This document shows positions 7,060 to 12,494 of a DNA stretch of 12,494 nt, piece by piece (position 1 is the stretch's first letter; each line of letters starts with the position of its first letter). Origin of the DNA: DATLZC01 sp037444005 (GTDB lineage Bacteria > Chloroflexota > Dehalococcoidia > DSTF01 > JACRBR01); assembly GCA_037444005.1 (NCBI GenBank), contig JBBING010000066.1:1-12494 (forward strand). The letters run 5' to 3'. A program made the translations under genes and the position numbers. The notes beneath the pieces were generated by a model that worked only from the letters and a program-made list of their open reading frames with translations, ran no database searches and was not told the DNA's origin.

Positions 7060-8073
7060 ATGCAGGAACAGCAGCTCGTCGCGTACCTGCGCCATCGGAT
7101 GCCGCACGTCTCCGACCTGCGGGTGTCGAACATCGCCCGCATCCCCGGCGGCGCCTCTCGCGAGACGTGGTCCTTCGACGCCCACTGGCGCGAGGGCGAC
7201 CGTGAAGTCACCCAGGGGTTCATCGTGCGACGCGACCCCACGGCGAGCCTCTTGGAGACCGAACGCGACCTCGAGTTCCGCCTCTACGCCGCGCTCCAGA
7301 ACAGCGGGGTCCCTGTGCCGCCGGTCTACTGGCTCGAGACGGACGGGAAGTGGCTGGAGCGACCGTTCTTCGTCATGGGGCGGCTGCCGGGCCAGACCGA
7401 CGCCCGGACGCTGGTGTCGTCCCCGGAGTTCGCCGAGGTCCGTCCGAAGATCGCCCGGCAGAAGGCCGAGATCCTGGCCCGCATCCACAACCTGGACTGG
7501 CAAGCGCTGGGGCTCGATTTCCTCGGCGTGCCGCCTTCCCCGGCGCACTGCGCGGAACTCGAAATCGAACGCTGGGAAACGGTGATGCGCAAGGACGCCC
7601 TCGAGCCCCAGCCCGTGCTGGAGCTTGCTCTGAGCTGGCTGAAGCGTCACCAGCCCGTCGCCCAGAAAATCTGCGTCGTCCACGCCGACTACCGCACCGG
7701 CAACTTCCTGTACGACCGCGAGCGCGGAATCACCGGCGTGCTCGACTGGGAGATGGCGCACCTGGGCGACCCGATGGAAGACGTGGCGTGGGTGTGCCTG
7801 CGCTCCTGGCGGTGGGCGGGCGACAGCCGCGTCGGCGGGCTGCTCGACCGTGAGGAGTTCTATCGCTTGTACGAGGAGTACTCCGGCCTGAAGGTGGACC
7901 GCGACGCCGTCAAGTTCTACGAAGTACTGGGCAACGTGAAGCTCGCCACCATCTTTCTCACCGGGGCGCGGTCCTTCTGCGAAGGGAAGACCCGCGACGT
8001 CTTGCTGGCCCTCACGGCCCACATCAACCCGCACATTGAGGTCGAGATCCTCGAACTCATCGAAGGCGGATGA
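7060..8073 (+). CDS. APH-fold phosphotransferase, ACAD10/LvaA-like small-molecule or acyl-CoA kinase
   Basis: The protein has 337 residues of the aminoglycoside-phosphotransferase/choline-kinase fold (PF01636-like). Visible: an IPGGASRETWSF nucleotide loop (28-39), FIVRRDP on the N-lobe strand (Arg where kinases often have Lys), RPFFVMGRLPG hinge (101-111), catalytic HADYRTGN (208-215) with Asp210 and Asn215, and the metal-binding LDWEMAHLGDP (228-238, Asp229). The EDVAW-WRWAG stretch after it is typical of the ACAD10/11 and LvaA branch, not of antibiotic kinases. LvaA of Pseudomonas putida phosphorylates 4-hydroxyacyl-CoA. The substrate here is unknown. ATG 7060 is chosen because upstream in-frame TTG 7021 is the -35 box. 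It is followed after 1 nt by a small gene of unknown function, as LvaA is by LvaB. No acyl-CoA dehydrogenase lies nearby. Confidence 0.85.
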   Translation: MQEQQLVAYLRHRMPHVSDLRVSNIARIPGGASRETWSFDAHWREGDREVTQGFIVRRDPTASLLETERDLEFRLYAALQNSGVPVPPVYWLETDGKWLERPFFVMGRLPGQTDARTLVSSPEFAEVRPKIARQKAEILARIHNLDWQALGLDFLGVPPSPAHCAELEIERWETVMRKDALEPQPVLELALSWLKRHQPVAQKICVVHADYRTGNFLYDRERGITGVLDWEMAHLGDPMEDVAWVCLRSWRWAGDSRVGGLLDREEFYRLYEEYSGLKVDRDAVKFYEVLGNVKLATIFLTGARSFCEGKTRDVLLALTAHINPHIEVEILELIEGG

Positions 8074-8074
8074 A

Positions 8075-8554
8075 ATGAGACCGTATCCGGAAGAGGTGCT
8101 CCAGGGCATTCAGGCCATCGTGATGACCCATGCCCTGCCCGAGGCGCAGACGGACTATACGCGCGCCGAGCTGTCGTTCTCGCTCTTGCTGCTCGGTATC
8201 GTCGCCGGCCGGCTCGATGGCGCGGTCGAAACGCTCGCCTCAGAGTGCCGGAAGATGCGCGAGCTGCTGGTCGAAGCGCGCGACGCCCTCGCCCGGTGCG
8301 ACGACGCCGAAGCGCGGGCGCTGGCGGCGTCGCTCGCGGGGGTCGAGATGGACGGAGCCGCGTCGCTCAAGCTGAGCGACCAGCGGAAAGAATACGAGCG
8401 GCTGCGGGGCGAGCTGGCGCGCCTGGCGCCCGTGGTGGAGCCTTCCGTCGTCAACGAGAGCCTCGCGCCTTTGCGTCCGCTGCGCGAGAAGCTCATCCGC
8501 TACCTGCACGCCGAAGCCGCCGCTCGCGTCGTGCCCATCCTCGGGAACGCCTAG
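8075..8554 (+). CDS. Uncharacterised 159-residue helical protein partnered with the kinase
   Basis: I do not recognise a named family with certainty. The protein has 159 residues, no signal peptide, no cysteine motif and no catalytic motif. Its composition is helical. A hydrophobic helix (about 31-47, AELSFSLLLLGIVAGRL) is too interrupted and short of a clear flank to be called a membrane segment. Charged helices rich in Glu, Arg and Leu follow (56-90 and 100-118), then a C-terminal helix (132-153). The N-terminus PYPEEVLQGIQ followed by LPE resembles the small proteins paired with LvaA-type kinases (LvaB; possibly DUF6285), but this is impression, not alignment. ATG 8075 lies 1 nt after the kinase stop, so the two are almost certainly co-translated; GGCGGA precedes it. 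A role as kinase partner is inferred from position. Confidence 0.75.
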   Translation: MRPYPEEVLQGIQAIVMTHALPEAQTDYTRAELSFSLLLLGIVAGRLDGAVETLASECRKMRELLVEARDALARCDDAEARALAASLAGVEMDGAASLKLSDQRKEYERLRGELARLAPVVEPSVVNESLAPLRPLREKLIRYLHAEAAARVVPILGNA

Positions 8555-8563
8555 AGTTCACCG

Positions 8564-8622
8564 CTCGCCGACAACGAAGCCCGGGGCGCGAGGCTCCGGG
8601 CTTCGGCGCGCGTTCGGGCGAG
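8564..8622. terminator. Bidirectional stem-loop between convergent genes
   Basis: GAAGCCCGG (8576-8584) and CCGGGCTTC (8596-8604) form a perfect 9-bp GC-rich stem with an 11-nt loop. An outer CTCGCC (8564-8569) / GGCGAG (8617-8622) pair can extend the structure across an internal loop. It sits in the 72-nt gap between the plus-strand small gene and the minus-strand fumarase beta gene. No T-tract follows on either side, so termination may need help. Confidence 0.6.
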
Positions 8623-8626
8623 GGCG

Positions 8627-9247
8627 CTAGCCGGCGGCGGCCGCGGGCGGGACGGAGACGTAGTCGCCCAGCACCTCTTGCTTGCGGTACTTCTCCTTCC
8701 CCTCCAGGAGCAAATCGCCGCCGTACATGTCGCAGCACACGATGGCCGGGAAGTTCTCCACCTCGAGCCGCTTGATGCTCTCGGTCCCCAGGTCCTCGTA
8801 CGCCACCACTTCGGCGCTCTTGATGGTCTTCGACAACACGGCGCCGGCCCCACCGATGGCGATGAAGTACACGCCGTGGTACTTCTGCAACGCCTCCTTC
8901 ACCGCGGGGCCGCGTCCGCCTTTTCCGATGGACGCGAGCACTCCCGCCTCGAGCAGCCGTACCGTGAACGGGTCGATGCGCATCGACGTCGTGGGACCGG
9001 CTGAGCCGATGACGCGGCCAGGGCGCGCCGGCGTGGGGCCGACGTAGTACACGATCTGGTGCTTGAGGTCGACGGGGAGCGGCTTGCCTTCGTCCAGCGC
9101 CTGCACAAGGCGCCGGTGGGCGGCGTCCCGTGCGGTGTAGATGACGCCGTTGATCTTGACGTGCATGCCGACGCGCAGCTTCGCGACGTCCTCCTCGGTG
9201 AGCGGCGCGCTCACCAGCACCTCGTCTCCCTTGAACTCGACGGGCAT
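8627..9247 (-). CDS. Fumarate hydratase class I, beta subunit
   Basis: This is the C-terminal half of a class I [4Fe-4S] fumarase, which hydrates fumarate to malate. It has 206 residues, the usual size for the separate beta subunit. Motifs: YTARDAAHRR (37-46), VGPTPARPG (69-77), the substrate-binding GPTTSMRIDPFT (84-95, Arg90), GKGGRG (108-113), IGGAGAVLS (131-139) and LEVENFPAIV (161-170). The tail ends in an Ala-Pro stretch. ATG 9247 lies 2 nt after the alpha-subunit stop, so the two are co-translated. The class I alpha/beta family also includes L-tartrate dehydratase; the neighbouring mdh and idh argue for fumarase. Confidence 0.92.
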   Translation of the reverse strand: MPVEFKGDEVLVSAPLTEEDVAKLRVGMHVKINGVIYTARDAAHRRLVQALDEGKPLPVDLKHQIVYYVGPTPARPGRVIGSAGPTTSMRIDPFTVRLLEAGVLASIGKGGRGPAVKEALQKYHGVYFIAIGGAGAVLSKTIKSAEVVAYEDLGTESIKRLEVENFPAIVCCDMYGGDLLLEGKEKYRKQEVLGDYVSVPPAAAAG

Positions 9248-9249
9248 GG

Positions 9250-10119
9250 CTAGAGCACGACCTCCTTCTGGCGTGCGCTGTGGCACTGCAGGTTGACGGC
9301 GACCGGAAGCGAGGTGATGTGCGTCGGGTACCACTCGATGTTGACGGCGAGCGCGGTGGTGGTGCCGCCGACCGCCTGCGGGCCGACACCCAGCGCGTTG
9401 ACCTTCTCGAGCAGCTCCCGCTCGAATTCCGCCGTCTCCGGGTCGGGGTGATGCTCACCGACTTTGCGGGTGATGGCCTTCTTGGCCAGGTACATCGCGT
9501 ACTCAGCCGAGCCGCCGATGCCTACGCCGACGATGACCGGCGGGCAGGGGTTCCCGCCCGACTCTTCGACGGTGCGCAGCACGAACTGCTCGATGCCCTT
9601 CTTGCCCGCCGCGGGCAGCATGACCTGGAAGCGGCTCATGTTCTCGCACCCGCCTCCCTTGGGGATGAGGCGGATCTTGAGCTTGTCCCCGGGCACGATC
9701 TCCGTGTGGATAACCGCCGGGGTGTTGTTCTTGGTGTTGATGCGGGCAGAGAAGGGCCGGTCGACGATGGAGGCCCGGAGGTAGCCCTCGGTGTAGCCGG
9801 CCCCCACGCCGCGGTTGATGGCGTCCTGCAGCGAGCCGCCTACGATGTGCACGTCCTGTCCGATCTCGACCATGACGACCGCGGTGCCGGTGTCCTGACA
9901 GAGGGGTAGCATCTCGCGCTTCGCCAGGTCGACGTTCTCGAGCAGCTCGATGAGGATCTGCTTCCCCAGCGGCGATTCCTCCGTGTCTTTCGCGCGTTGC
10001 AACGCCGCCACGACGTCGTCGGGAAGGACGTGGGTTGCGGTGATGCAGAGCTCCTTCACCGCCTGTTCGATCTGGTCGACGTGGATGTCGCGTACGCCGA
10101 CCGAGGTCTGACTGGTCAT
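9250..10119 (-). CDS. Fumarate hydratase class I, alpha subunit
   Basis: This is the iron-sulfur subunit of the two-subunit class I fumarase and has 289 residues. The three expected cluster cysteines are present: Cys74 in LPLCQDTG, Cys192 in GGNPCPPVIVGVGIGG and Cys279 in VNLQCHSAR. Other family segments are GYTEGYLRASIV (108-119), NTPAVIHTEIVPGD (132-145) and LIPKGGGCENMS (151-162). This last segment has an extra Cys158 where Ser is more usual. Class I enzymes are oxygen-sensitive because of the exposed cluster. The start ATG 10119 is preceded by AAAGGTGA. It follows mdh by 27 nt and precedes the beta subunit by 2 nt, forming an mdh-fumarase unit that catalyses consecutive TCA steps. Confidence 0.94.
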   Translation of the reverse strand: MTSQTSVGVRDIHVDQIEQAVKELCITATHVLPDDVVAALQRAKDTEESPLGKQILIELLENVDLAKREMLPLCQDTGTAVVMVEIGQDVHIVGGSLQDAINRGVGAGYTEGYLRASIVDRPFSARINTKNNTPAVIHTEIVPGDKLKIRLIPKGGGCENMSRFQVMLPAAGKKGIEQFVLRTVEESGGNPCPPVIVGVGIGGSAEYAMYLAKKAITRKVGEHHPDPETAEFERELLEKVNALGVGPQAVGGTTTALAVNIEWYPTHITSLPVAVNLQCHSARQKEVVL

Positions 10120-10146
10120 CGATTCACCTTTCCAGCCGGGGCCGGC

Positions 10147-11094
10147 TCAAACCTTCGCGGCCTGCCCCAGAAGCTGCACCAGCTCGCGAGTCGCCTCGGC
10201 GGCGCGCACGATGGCGGCCCGCTCCTCGGCAGACACGGGCACCTCGTACACCTGCTGCACGCCGCCCTCGCCGAGCTTCACCATCGTGCCGCAGAAAACG
10301 CCGTCCACTCCGTATTCGCCCTTGAGCAGCACCGAGCACGGCATGAGTCGGCCCTCGTCGAGCAGGATGGCTTCGGTCATGGCGATGGTGGCGGCCGATG
10401 GCGCGAAGTACGCGGAGCCGGTCTTGTAGAGCTGCACCAGCTCGGCGCCGCCCTTCATAGTCCGCTCGACGATGGCGTCGAGCCGTTCCTTCGGGATGAG
10501 GCTGGTGACGGGCATCCCGCCGACCTCGGCCAGACTGACGATGGGGACCATCGTCGTGTCGGTGTGGCCGCCGAGCACGTAGGCGTGCACGTCACGCGGC
10601 GAGACGCCCAGCTCCATCGCGAGGAACGTGCGGAAGCGGGTGCTGTCGAGCATCCCGCCCTGGCCGATGACGCGCTCGCGGGGGAAGCCCGACGCCTGCA
10701 TCGCGACGTGGCACATGGCATCCATCGGGTTCGCGAAAACGATGATGACAGCGTTCGGAGAGAGCCGCGCCGCGTTGCGCGCCTTGTCCGCGACGATCTC
10801 GGCGTTGGCGTTCAACAGGTCCTCGCGGCTCATGCCCGGCTTCCGCGGCACGCCCGCCGTCAGGATGACGACGTCGGACCCCGCCGTCTCGTCCCAGCCG
10901 TCGGTGGCCACGATGTTCGTCTCGAAGCCCAGGATCGGCCCCGACTGTTTGATATCGAGCGCTTTCCCGTGGTGCTGATAGAACTCGGGGATGTCCTGGA
11001 CCACGATGTCGCAGATGTTCTTCTCGGCCAGGCGTTGCACCATGCTGCCGCCGGTCATGCCGGCGCCGACGATGGTTACCTTTTTTCTCGGCAT
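10147..11094 (-). CDS. mdh: NAD-dependent malate dehydrogenase (LDH-like type)
   Basis: This enzyme oxidises malate to oxaloacetate in the TCA cycle. It has 315 residues, within the family range for the lactate-dehydrogenase-like class. Motifs: dinucleotide loop TIVGAGMTGG (7-16), an acidic residue after strand 2 (VVQDIPEF, Asp34) consistent with NAD, the mobile loop TAGVPRKPGMSREDLL with Arg84 and Arg90 as expected for malate, FANPMDAMCHV, LDSTRFRTF with Arg153, and the catalytic His177. The His177 motif reads GGHTDTTMVP. Compared with canonical GGHGDTMVP, it has Thr in place of Gly and one extra residue. ATG 11094 has AAGGAG (11107-11102) at 7 nt. It follows idh by 120 nt and precedes fumarase alpha by 27 nt. 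Confidence 0.94.
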   Translation of the reverse strand: MPRKKVTIVGAGMTGGSMVQRLAEKNICDIVVQDIPEFYQHHGKALDIKQSGPILGFETNIVATDGWDETAGSDVVILTAGVPRKPGMSREDLLNANAEIVADKARNAARLSPNAVIIVFANPMDAMCHVAMQASGFPRERVIGQGGMLDSTRFRTFLAMELGVSPRDVHAYVLGGHTDTTMVPIVSLAEVGGMPVTSLIPKERLDAIVERTMKGGAELVQLYKTGSAYFAPSAATIAMTEAILLDEGRLMPCSVLLKGEYGVDGVFCGTMVKLGEGGVQQVYEVPVSAEERAAIVRAAEATRELVQLLGQAAKV

Positions 11095-11101
11095 GGAAAC
11101 G

Positions 11102-11107
11102 CTCCTT
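11102..11107 (-). promoter_or_regulatory. mdh ribosome-binding site
   Basis: AAGGAG on the minus strand lies 7 nt before the mdh ATG. It is one of the strongest Shine-Dalgarno sites in the window and contrasts with the bare starts of acpS, folD, recJ and the kinase gene. Confidence 0.65.
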
Positions 11108-11214
11108 CTGCCTCCGTGTGATCTGCGGCGCGCTCGTCGGGTGCGGGCGGCCCTTCCACAGTCTCCTTCCGGTCGGCCTGAGGCACCAGTGCCGTCCGTC
11201 AGGGATAGAGACGA

Positions 11215-12312
11215 TTATTTCGCAGGCGCCATGGCCCGCAGCTTCTCGATCACGGCATCCGCCACTTGCGACGTTCCGACGGCGGTCGGATCGTCGCGTG
11301 TTGGCTTCATGTCGTAAGTGACCGACTTCCCCTCGCGGATGACCTCGGCGAGCGCCCGTTCGAGGCGGTCCGCCGCGTCCTTCTCGCCCAGATAGCGGAG
11401 CATGAGCATGCCGGAGAACATGACGGCCATCGGGTTCACCTTGTTCAGGCCGGCGTACTTGGGCGCGCTGCCGTGGATGGCCTCGAAGAGCGCGGCGTGC
11501 TCCCCGATGTTGGCGCCGGGCGCCACGCCGAGGCCGCCGATGAGCCCCGCGCACAGGTCCGAGATGATGTCGCCGTAGAGGTTCGGCAGCACCAGGACGT
11601 CGTAGTTCTCGGGGCGCTGGACCAGCTGCATACACATGGCGTCGACCAGCACCTCTTCGTACTCGATGTCGGGGTAGTCTTTTGCGACCTCGCGGGCCAC
11701 GGCGTAAAAGAGGCCGTCGGTGTGCTTCATGATGTTGGCCTTCGTGACCGCGGTGACCTTCCGCCGGCCGTTCTCGCGGGCGTACTCGAAGGCGTACTTC
11801 ACGATGCGGCGCGTGCCGAATTCGCTGATGGTCTTGATGCTCACGCCCGCGTCGGGGCGGATGGTGCCCTGGCCGCTCTCCTCGACCATGGCGCGGAGCC
11901 GGTCGATGTACGGCGACCCCTTCTCGAACTCGATGCCTGCGTACAGGTCCTCGGTGTTCTCGCGGACGACGACGAGGTCGACCTTGTCGTATCGGGTGCG
12001 GACGCCGGGATAGAGCTTGCACGGGCGCACGCACGCGTACAGCTCGAGCTCCTTGCGGAGCGCCACGTTGACGCTGCGAAATCCGGTGCCGATGGGCGTG
12101 GTGACCGGACCCTTGAGCCCGACCTTGTTCCGACGCAGGGAGTCGATGGCTCGCTGGGGAAGGGGCGTGCCCTCCTTCTCCATCACGTTGACGCCGACGT
12201 CCTGGACGTCCCAGTCGAATTCGACGCCGGTGGCTTCCAGGACACGCCGGGCCGCTTCGATGATTTCGGGGCCTGTGCCATCTCCGGGGATGAGGGTGAC
12301 GCGATACGCCAT
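11215..12312 (-). CDS. Isocitrate dehydrogenase, short isocitrate/isopropylmalate dehydrogenase type
   Basis: This enzyme converts isocitrate to 2-oxoglutarate with reduction of NAD(P). It has 365 residues, the short form. Motifs: LIPGDGTGPE (7-16), GPVTTPIGTGFRSVNVALRK with substrate residues Ser80, Asn82 and Arg86, Arg96, Arg117 in VVRENTEDLYAG, Lys191 in TKANIMK, metal-binding Asp224, Asp248 and Asp252, and APGANIG. The Ser/Asn pair points to isocitrate, not isopropylmalate. The cofactor segment HGSAPKYAGLNKVNP carries Lys285-Tyr286 and Val292, which match NADP-binding residues of E. coli Icd (Lys344, Tyr345, Val351). NAD enzymes often have Asp-Ile here. The Arg395 position is Pro337. NADP use is therefore predicted but uncertain. 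ATG 12312 has AGGAGA at 9 nt; the frame is open further upstream without conserved sequence. Confidence 0.9.
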   Translation of the reverse strand: MAYRVTLIPGDGTGPEIIEAARRVLEATGVEFDWDVQDVGVNVMEKEGTPLPQRAIDSLRRNKVGLKGPVTTPIGTGFRSVNVALRKELELYACVRPCKLYPGVRTRYDKVDLVVVRENTEDLYAGIEFEKGSPYIDRLRAMVEESGQGTIRPDAGVSIKTISEFGTRRIVKYAFEYARENGRRKVTAVTKANIMKHTDGLFYAVAREVAKDYPDIEYEEVLVDAMCMQLVQRPENYDVLVLPNLYGDIISDLCAGLIGGLGVAPGANIGEHAALFEAIHGSAPKYAGLNKVNPMAVMFSGMLMLRYLGEKDAADRLERALAEVIREGKSVTYDMKPTRDDPTAVGTSQVADAVIEKLRAMAPAK

Positions 12313-12494
12313 GCTCGTGGGTCTCCTGCCGCGCCACGAACTGCGGCGCCAACGGTGGCGGCGGACCGGGGCTCGGTCGCGTTGCGGCGGGGTGGTGCGC
12401 CGCCGGACGGTGGGGCCCCGAAGCGCTGGTCCGCCCGTCATGGAGCGGCTCGACTTCCGGCCCTCTGGTTCGCGCGCTCGCCGTCCCGCCCCGC

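Noticed and set aside
7060..8073. Antibiotic-resistance aminoglycoside kinase
   Set aside because: The fold matches, but the motif pattern after LDWE and the paired small gene fit metabolic ACAD10/LvaA-like kinases, and there is no mobile or resistance context.
6091..8109. Minus-strand open frame of 672 codons
   Set aside because: It is antisense to folD and the kinase, crosses their boundary and has shadow-type composition with no recognisable motif.
8165..8215. Membrane segment in the 159-residue protein
   Set aside because: The hydrophobic run is under 20 residues and ends in Arg and Asp; more likely a buried helix of a soluble protein.
11163..11187. Imperfect hairpin CTGA..GGCA-CTGG-TGCC..TCAG in the idh-mdh gap, read as a terminator
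   Set aside because: Only 4-5 bp stems with a 5-nt bulge and no T-tract; too weak to claim, and it would split a likely operon.
10592..12352. Minus-strand open frame of 586 codons
   Set aside because: It is out of frame with idh and mdh and spans both; extremely Arg/His/Pro-rich, as expected for a shifted frame in GC-rich coding DNA.
1..12494. CRISPR arrays, insertion sequences, tRNA, rRNA, prophage or toxin-antitoxin genes
   Set aside because: No spaced direct repeats, transposase motifs, tRNA cloverleaf or phage-type proteins were noticed; the window is almost fully occupied by metabolic genes.

Overview
The window is a GC-rich (about 70% by eye) chromosomal segment of a free-living bacterium. 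It carries housekeeping and central-metabolism genes, densely packed, and no mobile elements, CRISPR, rRNA or tRNA that I can see. The lineage cannot be fixed from sequence alone. Class I two-subunit fumarase, LDH-type malate dehydrogenase, a short isocitrate dehydrogenase and a fused NnrE-NnrD fit many GC-rich soil or sediment phyla, such as uncultivated Methylomirabilota/Rokubacteria-like, Myxococcota-like or Gemmatimonadota-like groups. That placement is a guess.

Left block (minus strand, read right to left): acpS, nnrE-nnrD fusion, fabD, fabF, recJ (recJ runs off the left edge). acpS/nnrDE and fabD/fabF are translationally coupled through GTGA and TTGA overlaps. acpS, fabD and fabF serve fatty-acid synthesis: phosphopantetheine loading of ACP, malonyl loading, and condensation. 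nnrDE repairs damaged NAD(P)H, and recJ is a DNA-repair exonuclease. The usual fabG and acpP genes are absent between fabD and fabF.

Middle block (plus strand): folD diverges from acpS. A terminator-like hairpin and a promoter with a perfect TTGACA box follow it, and then an APH-fold kinase with a 159-residue uncharacterised partner. This pair resembles the LvaA/LvaB hydroxyacyl-CoA kinase arrangement and is the least described element of the window. A large stem-loop closes the block between convergent genes.

Right block (minus strand): isocitrate dehydrogenase, malate dehydrogenase, and fumarase alpha and beta, a TCA-cycle cluster.

The most interesting non-coding signal is the acpS/folD intergenic region. 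It holds a perfect 7-3-7 inverted repeat flanked by two mirror-image promoters with identical geometry (TGGTC box, 17 nt, TAC[A/G]AT, 6 nt, start codon). Genes that begin a transcript here (acpS, folD, the kinase, recJ) lack Shine-Dalgarno sequences and have a -10 box only 6-10 nt before the start, suggesting leaderless or near-leaderless mRNAs. Most other starts in the window (fabF, fabD, nnrDE, mdh, fumA, idh) have purine-rich ribosome-binding sites. I see no convincing wholly new multi-gene system.
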